This document shows, piece by piece, positions 37,449-44,638 of a stretch of DNA of 54,115 nt; the stretch's first letter is position 1, and each line of letters starts with the position of its first letter. A model generated the notes under the pieces. It was not told where the DNA came from. It worked only from the letters and a program-made list of their open reading frames with translations, and made no database searches. A program made the position numbers and the translations under genes. Location: positions 1 through 54,115 of the IMG/VR virus record IMGVR_UViG_3300030419_000485; one strand, 5' to 3'. Source of the DNA: a virus.

Positions 37449-37792
37449 TATTGATATAAGATTGTCATACCTAACATGGTAGCTAGGCGATGCTCTATCT
37501 TAGCTCCTTCTGATTTTTCCCAACCAGTTAACATAAATACAACATTACATTTAAACAACGCATCTATGTCTCTCTTCATAGCCTTACGCAAACCTTTTTT
37601 GGAAATAAGTTCAGCGTCTGACATACCCGACTCCTTATCAAGCCGGGCTGGGTTGATTGGGTCATATATTCCAATCCTCTTAAGAAACTTTTCTGCCCTG
37701 TTAAATTCTTTTCGATTAAAATCCTTAATCCCTCGCATGGGACCAGCAATATATACTTTTAATAAATCTGTTTCAGGTATAAGCGTTGTCAT
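37448..37792 (-). CDS. DUF4406-type, nucleoside 2-deoxyribosyltransferase-like protein
   Basis: A 114-residue protein with AGGAG eight bases upstream. It contains the family pattern VYIAGPMRG...FN near the N-terminus, NPA after a G-x-Y segment, and a C-terminal GWEKSEGAKIEHRLA helix ending with LG. These are the conserved segments of the DUF4406/nucleoside deoxyribosyltransferase fold. It may modify or salvage nucleosides next to the replication genes; the substrate is unknown. Confidence 0.8.
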   Translation of the reverse strand: MTTLIPETDLLKVYIAGPMRGIKDFNRKEFNRAEKFLKRIGIYDPINPARLDKESGMSDAELISKKGLRKAMKRDIDALFKCNVVFMLTGWEKSEGAKIEHRLATMLGMTILYQ

Positions 37793-37801
37793 GGTTCTCT
37801 C

Positions 37802-39499
37802 CTAATGGCAATCCGCCCAATTATTTCCTATACGATATTCACCATCCATATCTACTACACACCCCAATCTTTTACCAGCACTTTGGATTGCTTGGACTCC
37901 AAGCTTGCCAACATCTTCAGCAATAGAAGGATCACACTCAAGCTGCCACTCATCGTGGACTGTTGCCATAAAGTTGTACTTACCCTTATGTTTCTGAAGT
38001 AGGTGCTCAAAGATTGTTTGTGCAACTTTCATAATCATTGCTCCGTCACCTTGAATCTGTACATTCAAGGCTTTATGAGCAGACCGACAAGGCACCTCTC
38101 TCCCATCTAACAGAGTGAGAGTTCCCTTCTTTGCTACTTGAAACTTACAGTTATCAAGAAGCTTTTTTAAAGCGGGCATCTCTTCTAGGTATCGTTCTTT
38201 GATACGCTTACCTTCACGAGATCCCTTACCAATAATCTTGCCTATCTTATCATTACCAGCACCATAAATCAAGGCGTAAAAGAAAGTTTTACTGGAGTCT
38301 CTTGTAGGAAGACCAGCTTTATGTTGATTTACAGTATGGATATCATCATGTAAAACAACACGACCAAACTCTCCTTTGTCCCATGGTGCCATACGATTGG
38401 CAAGAAGCCTAGCCTCAAGACCAGAGGCATCAATGCCCACCTGCTTCCATCCTTTGCGAGGAACAAACAACGAGCGAGCACGCTTGTCACCTGACACCTG
38501 CTGCAAGTTAGGCTGCGAAGCGGTCATTCTACCAGTCACAGTGCCTTGGGTGTTGACGTTGCCATGGATACGCCCATCACGACTTGTTGTCGCACGGTGA
38601 ATCCAATCCTCCACCATACCAAGTAGTTTAATAATATCAAAATACCTGACAAGCTCCTTGGCCTCATCCCAAGGTAGCTTCTTGAGTTCGGCAGAGTCAA
38701 CCTTCGGGTTTCCCTTCTCGGTTTTAGATGGCTCCCACCCATACTTCTCACCCAGTCTCATAGCAATTTGCTGACGAGATGCAGGGTTGAAGTGAGTAAC
38801 CTTATCCTTAAGACGTTTACCTGTCTTGTCGGACCAGCGTTCCTCAACAATAGGCGGGAAGATCTGACAAAGATTGTCTTCGATCTCCACCTTCTCCATA
38901 AGAAGATCCCTCTCTAGTAGATCGGCAGCTTCTATATCAAACCCAAATCCTGTGCTTATCTGACGAGCAATGATCTTTGCAAGAACATGCTCAAGCTTAA
39001 TAGACTTGGGATACTTATTTACGAATTCCTTTTGTGTGTTGTAGATCTTGGTTGTTACTTCCACATCACGAACACAATAGGTCATCATCTCTTCTGTGTA
39101 TTCAGAGAAGTCTTTAAAGTCAATCTTCTCCATACCCAGATGCCTACCCCAACACTCAAGGGAGTTGCCTCCTAGTGGATGATCAAGCTTATCCGGATAC
39201 ATCATCCTAGACACAATCAAGGTGTCGTAGGATGGCGTATCAATCGGACCAAAGAATCTCTCTAGCATTGGTATGTCATACATTATAATGTTATGACCAA
39301 TGATTAGTCTAGCGTTACGGAGCATGTTAACTCCGTCTTCAATATGATCAGGACTAAACCTATAAATCTTATGAGGGTTGTCAACATCCTGAATTACCAT
39401 GCAGAATATTTCCTTGCCCTCAGGGATAGGATTGCCCTTCTTGTTAATAACAACTTCATTTAAGCCATCAGCTTCAATGTCAAATGCTAGTCTCTGCAT
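37802..39499 (-). CDS. DNA polymerase, family A (T7 gp5-like) with 3'-5' exonuclease
   Basis: A 565-residue polymerase. Exonuclease motifs are AFDIEADG (Asp7/Glu9), IGHNIIMYD and TYCVRD. Polymerase motif A is GIDASGLEARLL (Asp357); the O-helix RDSSKTFFYALIYG has Lys404, Tyr408 and Tyr412; motif C is VHDEW (Asp516). Tyr408 corresponds to Escherichia coli Pol I Phe762 and T7 Tyr526, the position controlling dideoxynucleotide discrimination. It is shorter than T7 gp5 (704 aa), so the thioredoxin-binding loop may be reduced or absent. It starts within the end of the primase-helicase gene, with GGAAAGG as SD. Confidence 0.95.
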   Translation of the reverse strand: MQRLAFDIEADGLNEVVINKKGNPIPEGKEIFCMVIQDVDNPHKIYRFSPDHIEDGVNMLRNARLIIGHNIIMYDIPMLERFFGPIDTPSYDTLIVSRMMYPDKLDHPLGGNSLECWGRHLGMEKIDFKDFSEYTEEMMTYCVRDVEVTTKIYNTQKEFVNKYPKSIKLEHVLAKIIARQISTGFGFDIEAADLLERDLLMEKVEIEDNLCQIFPPIVEERWSDKTGKRLKDKVTHFNPASRQQIAMRLGEKYGWEPSKTEKGNPKVDSAELKKLPWDEAKELVRYFDIIKLLGMVEDWIHRATTSRDGRIHGNVNTQGTVTGRMTASQPNLQQVSGDKRARSLFVPRKGWKQVGIDASGLEARLLANRMAPWDKGEFGRVVLHDDIHTVNQHKAGLPTRDSSKTFFYALIYGAGNDKIGKIIGKGSREGKRIKERYLEEMPALKKLLDNCKFQVAKKGTLTLLDGREVPCRSAHKALNVQIQGDGAMIMKVAQTIFEHLLQKHKGKYNFMATVHDEWQLECDPSIAEDVGKLGVQAIQSAGKRLGCVVDMDGEYRIGNNWADCH

Positions 39500-41198
39500 C
39501 TGTCAAAACCTTTCCGTCATCTCCAATAGCAAAGTCAATCTCCTTAAGCCGACCAGTTCCATGGTCAAACAGAAGACATGTTGCTACTCCAGATCTACCA
39601 GTAAGCCTGTTCTTGAGAACACGAACAGTAGTAGTATTGGCAATAGCCGGATCAGGGTTCTGCCTGTCACGCTCAAGAGCAATGACCGTATTGGGTACAC
39701 TAGCAAGAGAGCCAGAGCCACGCAGATCCTGAAGGGTAATACGATCACCCTCTTCATATGCCTTGACTGTCTTCTTGAGCTGAGAGACAACATCAATTCG
39801 AACACCAGTTCTTGATACCAAGGACCGAAGCTCTTTCATAATGTTATCTATAAGTAACCGTTCCGACGATCCTCCGTCAAAGTCACTGTCTGAACTAAGC
39901 AGACCAGCAGCAGCAGCGGTAATATGATCGAGAACAATAACATCAACACCAAGAGATACAGCCATGAACTCAATACGAGCACACAGATTTTGAAGACCTG
40001 AATTACCAAGGTGATCATAGATGTACAAGGAGTTTGCTTCCAATTGCTTTCGTGCATAGGCATACTCCTCATCTGTAAGGTCATCAATGATATCAATATC
40101 AATAGGATCCTTACCTAGTTTAACTCTTAACTCATTCATAATCTTCTTTGCTCGAATAGCTCGAACAGGTTTGTTGATCATGAGTGATACCATATCATCC
40201 ACAGTTTCCTGAGGCGATTCCTCAAGCATGATAGCACCAACACTACGACCTTCAATTAGGTGGTGGTGAATGATCTCACGCAGGATAGTAGACTTGCCAC
40301 TCCCAGTGCCGCTAGCCCAAAGAGTAATCTCGCCACTACGCTGGCCAAGAAGGAACTCAGATAGGTTGTCAAAGGGAAAGGGATAGACTCTAGGGTCAAC
40401 CATTCCCTCGTTAATAACCTGAGACACATGGACAATCTCATCTGGTGAGTATTGCTGTGCTTCCCACATGGCATTGATAACAGCCTTACCTTGATTATTC
40501 ATCAAACAATCGTTGGCATCCTTGTAAGGAAGCTTAGCAACCTTACATTTACCGGGCGGTAACAGATCAGCGACAGCCTTGACTGCCTCCTGTCCTGCCT
40601 CATCTTGATCGAACATCAAGATAACTTCCTTGTAGCTACATACAAACTCAAGGTTGTCCTTGATAGCACGAGCGGCACCAGCGGCACCATTAGGAAGAGA
40701 AACAACAGGGTACTTGTTACCATTGAGTTGGCTTACTGTCATACAATCAATTTCACCTTCAGTAATAACAATCATCCGGCCACCGTTCTTCTTGAACAGG
40801 TGCTGTCCCCACAAGGGAACACCAGATGTTTCGCCTCGCCATTGGAAAGTCTTGTTAGGACCGCGTAGCTTCTGTGCAATCTTAACACCGTCCCTATAGA
40901 ACGAAGCAATCTCTACACGCTTACCATCTTTCTCGATAGTCTCATAGTCGTACTTGCGTACAGTTTCATCAGTAATCTTTCGACCACCAATGGCCTGAAG
41001 TTTACCACTAAGGAACTTCAGGCCATTGGTAGCGGGGGGTTGTTCAGACATCACTTTAGATGTACCTCCACTTTCATAATATCTACAAGAGTAACAGAAC
41101 TTATGACCATCATCATAGATTGCTAAGTTGTCACCCTTCGTATCTTCACCCTTCGCAGCACAGGCTGGACACCTGTCCCGTTCAATAACTTTAGACAT
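39480..41198 (-). CDS. Primase-helicase (T7 gp4-like)
   Basis: A 572-residue bifunctional protein. The N-terminal zinc ribbon has Cys10/Cys13/Cys35/Cys38. The TOPRIM fold follows, with ITEGEIDC and MFDQDEAG. The DnaB-type helicase domain has Walker A ASGTGSGKST (Lys302), Walker B VIVLDH, and a later DLRGSGSLASVPNTVIALER motif. It unwinds DNA at the fork and makes primers for the adjacent polymerase. SD GAGG lies eight bases before the ATG. Confidence 0.95.
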   Translation of the reverse strand: MSKVIERDRCPACAAKGEDTKGDNLAIYDDGHKFCYSCRYYESGGTSKVMSEQPPATNGLKFLSGKLQAIGGRKITDETVRKYDYETIEKDGKRVEIASFYRDGVKIAQKLRGPNKTFQWRGETSGVPLWGQHLFKKNGGRMIVITEGEIDCMTVSQLNGNKYPVVSLPNGAAGAARAIKDNLEFVCSYKEVILMFDQDEAGQEAVKAVADLLPPGKCKVAKLPYKDANDCLMNNQGKAVINAMWEAQQYSPDEIVHVSQVINEGMVDPRVYPFPFDNLSEFLLGQRSGEITLWASGTGSGKSTILREIIHHHLIEGRSVGAIMLEESPQETVDDMVSLMINKPVRAIRAKKIMNELRVKLGKDPIDIDIIDDLTDEEYAYARKQLEANSLYIYDHLGNSGLQNLCARIEFMAVSLGVDVIVLDHITAAAAGLLSSDSDFDGGSSERLLIDNIMKELRSLVSRTGVRIDVVSQLKKTVKAYEEGDRITLQDLRGSGSLASVPNTVIALERDRQNPDPAIANTTTVRVLKNRLTGRSGVATCLLFDHGTGRLKEIDFAIGDDGKVLTDAETSI

Positions 41199-41206
41199 TC
41201 AAATCC

Positions 41207-41350
41207 TCACTTCATTTTACATTCACACTTTGTCCACGGCATCTTGCAGTAGAGCCAAGTCATCAAAGGACGGCCCATCCATGCACCAGCAGAGAACATC
41301 ATCACAGAATAAAAGATAGTACCAAGCGTGCTATTAATCCATTCCATCAT
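41207..41350 (-). CDS. 47-aa membrane peptide with Cys-rich tail
   Basis: A short ORF with AAGGAG eight bases before the ATG; the start overlaps the stop of the 129-aa lipoprotein (ATGA). One hydrophobic helix (about residues 9-34, aromatic and Met rich) is followed by a basic tail with three Cys residues. It precedes the primase gene by eight bases. A small membrane role is likely; holin or inner-membrane partner of the neighbouring lipoprotein are possibilities. Confidence 0.6.
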   Translation of the reverse strand: MMEWINSTLGTIFYSVMMFSAGAWMGRPLMTWLYCKMPWTKCECKMK

Positions 41351-41736
41351 AGTTTCATCTCCTTAAATTTAATCTCGTCATCGTTGACGATTTTCCAAAC
41401 AATTTTTCCTGTCCATGCTAGACTGATCGCACCAGTGCAGATAGCAACAGGCAGGAAGAACCAGCCACCATACAAGGCAAGTGCCCAGTTAATGGCTATA
41501 AAAATTATACCACCAATTAAGGGCCTCCATCCCATCGATCCTCTGGTAATTACCAGCAAGATCATACCAGCAATGAGGCATAGTCCTCCGATCCACCCAA
41601 GCATGGGGGAGCAGGCACTGGACTCTGACACTGCTGTCATTGCCCCCTCTGGTACATTCACATTCGGGATGTAGCTGGTGGTTTTGCATCCCAGTAGTGT
41701 ACACGCTGCCAACGCCAATGTCAATAGTTTAATCAT
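41347..41736 (-). CDS. Putative lipoprotein with additional membrane segments (129 aa)
   Basis: The N-terminus is a signal peptide with a lipobox, ALAACTLLGC, predicting lipidation at Cys17. After a short polar region come hydrophobic segments at about 48-64, 72-87 and 91-110, then a charged tail. A lipobox plus several membrane helices is unusual. The SD is GGGGAT. Neighbours are the 47-aa membrane peptide and small hydrophilic genes; the group may be a lysis or superinfection-exclusion cassette, but nothing proves this. Confidence 0.65.
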   Translation of the reverse strand: MIKLLTLALAACTLLGCKTTSYIPNVNVPEGAMTAVSESSACSPMLGWIGGLCLIAGMILLVITRGSMGWRPLIGGIIFIAINWALALYGGWFFLPVAICTGAISLAWTGKIVWKIVNDDEIKFKEMKL

Positions 41737-41911
41737 CTAGATCATCCCCTTTCATGAATCTTGTTAGACGCTCCTCAGTTTTTTCGTCCGCGTCCTCTAA
41801 TTCCATATTTGTTTTTCTTTGATTTCCGGGGTTTGCCTTTCGTTTTTCCCCTAAAGTGAGGGCTTCCTCCCATTCCTTTCTTAGCCATTCTAAGTGCTCC
41901 TGTTCATTCAT
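41729..41911 (-). CDS. Small charged hypothetical protein (60 aa)
   Basis: The ATG at 41911 is chosen because it overlaps the preceding stop in the ATGAATGAA arrangement used also by the gene before it. The product is very rich in Glu, Lys, Arg and Asp, likely helical. It overlaps the lipoprotein gene by eight bases. Function unknown. Confidence 0.55.
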   Translation of the reverse strand: MNEQEHLEWLRKEWEEALTLGEKRKANPGNQRKTNMELEDADEKTEERLTRFMKGDDLDD

Positions 41912-42231
41912 AATATACCTAAACTCCACATTAAGTCTGCTAGTTTATATTGAAGACTGTTTGCTTCGGCCTCCCCATCATCCGATTCGTCTCGTTTAGA
42001 CTCGTGGATCCATTGCTTTACGTGAAGCATCTCATGAATTACAGTAGCAGCTGTATCGCGAATACACATCATGGGGTGGATTGTTATCTCAAAGGTGGTG
42101 TCATTAATATGCTCACACTCACCCCAACAATCACCCATATGTCTACGCTTATAGTTAATGATATAATCGGAATTAATATTGAAACACCCCCGACACCATT
42201 CAATAGTCTTCTCGATTACTTCTTCATTCAT
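41908..42231 (-). CDS. HExxH zincin-like protein (107 aa)
   Basis: The start at 42231 overlaps the previous stop by eight bases. The helix TVIHEMLHVKQW holds the HExxH zinc motif, followed after about 18 residues by an acidic DGEAEANSLQ helix that may supply the third ligand Glu. Small single-domain zincins with this layout (SprT-like or phage-encoded) are common but of unknown substrate. It lies between the tRNAs and the primase. Confidence 0.7.
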   Translation of the reverse strand: MNEEVIEKTIEWCRGCFNINSDYIINYKRRHMGDCWGECEHINDTTFEITIHPMMCIRDTAATVIHEMLHVKQWIHESKRDESDDGEAEANSLQYKLADLMWSLGIL

Positions 42232-42346
42232 AATCTTCTTCAGCCTCCCACTCATCGATCATATCCTGATCTACAATCATATCAATCTCATCTTCATAAC
42301 AATCATCATACGATGCGTACTCTGTATAGTATTCTTCAGGATTCAT
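42224..42346 (-). CDS. Small acidic hypothetical protein (40 aa)
   Basis: The ATG at 42346 is the first that does not run into the upstream tRNA; the longer frame overlaps the CAT tRNA. The product is extremely acidic, with many Asp, Glu and Tyr and almost no basic residues, a pattern seen in DNA mimics and other small phage inhibitors. The SD is weak (AAGGA about 13 bases away). Function unknown. Confidence 0.45.
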   Translation of the reverse strand: MNPEEYYTEYASYDDCYEDEIDMIVDQDMIDEWEAEEDYE

Positions 42347-42430
42347 TAGCAGTACCAAGTCCTTGTAATTTGCAATATGATTATTGCTTGTGTCCACCAA
42401 AATGTTCTGTCTTTCATATTCATTCCTTAA

Positions 42431-42503
42431 TAGGCTGGGTTGGATTCGAACCAACGACTTACTCGTTATGAGCGAGGTGCTCTAACCACTGAGCTACCAG
42501 CCC
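42431..42503 (-). tRNA. tRNA with CAT anticodon (Ile2 or elongator Met)
   Basis: A 73-nt cloverleaf: 7-bp acceptor (GGGCTGG, with G1-U72 wobble), D-arm GCTC/GAGC, anticodon loop CTCATAA, and T-arm GTTGG/CCAAC with TTCGAAT. No encoded CCA. The anticodon CAT fits Met or, after lysidine modification, Ile reading AUA. The D-arm TAGCTCAGTGGTTAGAGCA is like Escherichia coli tRNA-Ile2, and AUA codons are frequent in this genome, so Ile2 is a serious option. It lacks the C1xA72 mismatch and G-C anticodon stem of initiators. Confidence 0.9.
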
Positions 42504-42508
42504 AGCAA

Positions 42509-42582
42509 TAGCTCCGGTGGGACTCGAACCCACACTGGATGGATTTTAAGTCCACTGCCTCTGCCAATTGGGCTACGGAGCC
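42509..42582 (-). tRNA. tRNA-Leu (TAA), short variable loop
   Basis: A 74-nt cloverleaf: acceptor GGCTCCG/CGGAGCT (G1-U72), anticodon stem GTGGA/TCCAT, loop CTTAAAA with anticodon TAA, T-stem GTGGG/CCCAC, discriminator A73. The variable region is five bases (CCAGT), whereas bacterial tRNA-Leu normally has a long variable arm. It decodes UUA, which is common here. Confidence 0.88.
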
Positions 42583-42585
42583 TAA

Positions 42586-42659
42586 CACTCCCGGCACGAC
42601 TCGAACGTGCGACCTACGGTTTAGAAGACCGTTGCTCTATCCATCTGAGCTACGGGAGC
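42586..42659 (-). tRNA. tRNA-Arg (TCT)
   Basis: A 74-nt cloverleaf: acceptor GCTCCCG/CGGGAGT (G1-U72), D-arm GCTC/GAGC, anticodon stem ACGGT/ACCGT with loop CTTCTAA (anticodon TCT), T-stem GCACG/CGTGC, discriminator G73. It decodes AGA, abundant in this genome. Its 5' ten bases overlap the 3' end of the RusA gene. Confidence 0.93.
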
Positions 42660-43030
42660 TTATCTACTCCAACCGTAAAGTACCCGTCCTCACCCACCTC
42701 TGCCCATTGCTTAGTGGCGTAGACTGATTGAATAATATTATCATCGACCCAAAGTTTCTTGTTCAAAGAATCGAACACAGCCTTGAGAAAGTTATCAATG
42801 TCGGCCTTAGGCATAACCAGTTTAGTAGTCTTAGGCCTACGGATAAACAACTCAACGTCAACCTTGATAGGTTGTTCATAAGGCTGGAAGTCAGGGCCGA
42901 GTACGAACTCAATAACATCAACGCACTCACTCCTAAATATTTTATAAGGGCCAGCGAAGTAAGCCCCGTGTCGTGAGACACGAGGCCTACTTGCTGCGAC
43001 GGGACTGATTGGGAAAACCCACTCAGGCAT
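42650..43030 (-). CDS. RusA-type Holliday junction resolvase
   Basis: A 126-residue protein with the RusA signature PKADIDNFLKAVFDSLN followed by LWVDDNII, containing the catalytic Asp residues. An N-terminal ISPVAASRPRVSRHG basic segment binds DNA. It occupies the place of T7 gp3 endonuclease I, after the SSB, and would resolve branched DNA before packaging. The start is coupled to the SSB stop (TGATG), with no strong SD. The TAG stop lies inside the tRNA-Arg gene. Confidence 0.88.
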   Translation of the reverse strand: MPEWVFPISPVAASRPRVSRHGAYFAGPYKIFRSECVDVIEFVLGPDFQPYEQPIKVDVELFIRRPKTTKLVMPKADIDNFLKAVFDSLNKKLWVDDNIIQSVYATKQWAEVGEDGYFTVGVDKLP

Positions 43031-43557
43031 CAGAAGGGGAGATCATCGTCCTGCCCATCCTCTTCCGAAGATGATTCAGGTGCTTTATAATCTGATCCAT
43101 CGAAACCATCAGTGGCTTCGAAGCCTCCCGTAGCCATGGTCGAGCGGTCATTCTTCTCAATGATTTGAACACCATTAAGATAGAGACTGATGCTGTCATC
43201 ACGGGTAAGCATGGCCGGTGCAAGACGCAACCGAACCTTGTCACCACCAAATGGTACAGCCTCAGTACGCTGAGCCGCAGCGTCACGGCAAGGGAATACA
43301 TCCACACCCTTCTTGACCAGAGTCTTGGACTTGGCCTTCAAGAGCGTGCGGCCCTCATCATCGGTACGCATACCGTTGATCTTCTTGGCACCAGTTTCTT
43401 TGACGATAGAGTCAAGCTTCTTCTGAAGCTCCTTGTCCACAACAATAGTGATGTTGTGGTTGGCAGTGTCCGCACCAAACTTATCGTCAGGCTTGTGAAG
43501 GTGAGCCCAAGCCACATCCACAGTTTCTGTAGTAAAAGGATTAATCTTCGTTGTCAT
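43030..43557 (-). CDS. Single-stranded DNA-binding protein (T7 gp2.5-like)
   Basis: A 175-residue protein from the ATG at 43557 (GGAG eleven bases upstream). The OB-fold N-terminal part has TTETVDVAWAHLHKPD and NHNITIVVDKELQKKL. The C-terminal tail is acidic and ends EEDGQDDDLPF, with an aromatic last residue, as in gp2.5, where it contacts the polymerase and helicase. It is encoded between an acidic small gene and RusA. Confidence 0.88.
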   Translation of the reverse strand: MTTKINPFTTETVDVAWAHLHKPDDKFGADTANHNITIVVDKELQKKLDSIVKETGAKKINGMRTDDEGRTLLKAKSKTLVKKGVDVFPCRDAAAQRTEAVPFGGDKVRLRLAPAMLTRDDSISLYLNGVQIIEKNDRSTMATGGFEATDGFDGSDYKAPESSSEEDGQDDDLPF

Positions 43558-43738
43558 CACTGTTTTCACTCCTATTGGTACTATTGGACAGTTCGTCCAT
43601 CGTACTATTAATTCCATTCACAATTGAGAGCATGGCAACAACTACCTGCTCCATAAAAGTTCTCACATCTTCGACCTTGCAGAACATAGGCTCATCGGCC
43701 TGCGTCTCGTCAGTCTTTGCTTCTGTTTCAGTACTCAA
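43541..43738 (-). CDS. Small acidic hypothetical protein, TTG start (65 aa)
   Basis: The start is a TTG at 43738, seven bases after GGAGA and overlapping the phosphoesterase stop. The protein is rich in Glu, Asp, Ser and Thr with one hydrophobic helix (about 25-45). It overlaps the SSB start by 17 bases. Function unknown; coupled expression with the SSB is likely. Confidence 0.6.
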   Translation of the reverse strand: MSTETEAKTDETQADEPMFCKVEDVRTFMEQVVVAMLSIVNGINSTMDELSNSTNRSENSDDNED

Positions 43739-44391
43739 TCCATTATCTCCATATAGGGTTTTCCTTCAATTACTACGCCAGCCCCATTGACTGGCTTCTT
43801 CAAGAAGTTACGACCATAATACATTAACTTATGGTTCCTGTCAACTCCATTTGGTACATTAAATCCAAATATTCTATTATGATTAGGACCACAAGTAAAG
43901 TTAATCCCACCAACAGAGTGGACATGTCCAGAAACCACACTGTTACCCATGGCTCTAGCAATGTTAAGTGCTGGTGTGGCACCAGACGATCCAGTTCCAT
44001 GCGTATAGTACACACCATCGATCATAAACTCGTGTCCCCACTCCCAGTGAGGGGTTCCGTACACGGTGTTATAATCTTTAAGGTACATTGAGGGGATACC
44101 GGAGGCAGAAGCTAGTCGATGGACTCGCTCATCATGATTCCCGATACATACCTTTGCATCCCTGAAATATTTTTTCCAATCTTTTAGGGATTCCATAACT
44201 AAACCATACTCTTGTTGAGCAGCCTCAGCTTCGGGATGTTTGTTGTGAAAAGAAATAGCATGGTGATCGATAACATCACCGATAAACACGGTCATGTTTG
44301 TCTTATACTTTTTCTTTAGATCTCTACAGAACTGAAGATAATCCTCTCGCTCTGCGGGCAGGTGTAGGTCACCTATGACTAAGATTCTCAT
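43735..44391 (-). CDS. Calcineurin-like metallophosphoesterase
   Basis: A 218-residue enzyme with all motifs of the family: GDLH (7-10), GDVID (38-42), GNHDE (84-88), the His131 in YTHG, and GHVH (155-158). These bind two metal ions. The SD is GAGGA. Phage members act as phosphodiesterases or nucleases of unknown substrate; it sits between the RNA polymerase and SSB genes, so nucleic acid or nucleotide processing is plausible. Confidence 0.88.
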   Translation of the reverse strand: MRILVIGDLHLPAEREDYLQFCRDLKKKYKTNMTVFIGDVIDHHAISFHNKHPEAEAAQQEYGLVMESLKDWKKYFRDAKVCIGNHDERVHRLASASGIPSMYLKDYNTVYGTPHWEWGHEFMIDGVYYTHGTGSSGATPALNIARAMGNSVVSGHVHSVGGINFTCGPNHNRIFGFNVPNGVDRNHKLMYYGRNFLKKPVNGAGVVIEGKPYMEIMD

Positions 44392-44401
44392 TGTTTATTC
44401 C

Positions 44402-44629
44402 TCAATCATCAGGGATACCAAGTGTAATATCCAAGTTGTTATCTCTTGGCACCCTATTAATTACAAAACTTTGAAACAAATTCTCCATGAATATGTGCAT
44501 CATACCAGCACTAGGGAAAATGATCCCCAGTTTTTTATCACTACCCGGACTAAGGGCTAGCTCTGTTACATACTTAATGTTTCTTTCCAAATCACCCTCA
44601 TTACTGATAACTAAATTTGTCTTTGGCAT
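44402..44629 (-). CDS. Hypothetical protein after RNA polymerase (75 aa)
   Basis: The gene has AGGAGG seven bases before the ATG and lies nine bases after the RNA polymerase stop. The protein shows a mix of short strands and helices, acidic at both ends, without a known motif. Position immediately after the polymerase suggests middle expression. Function unknown. Confidence 0.65.
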   Translation of the reverse strand: MPKTNLVISNEGDLERNIKYVTELALSPGSDKKLGIIFPSAGMMHIFMENLFQSFVINRVPRDNNLDITLGIPDD

Positions 44630-44638
44630 GGTCCCCTC

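Noticed and set aside
42431-42503. Initiator tRNA-fMet
   Set aside because: It has a G1-U72 pair rather than the C1xA72 mismatch and lacks the three G-C pairs of the initiator anticodon stem.
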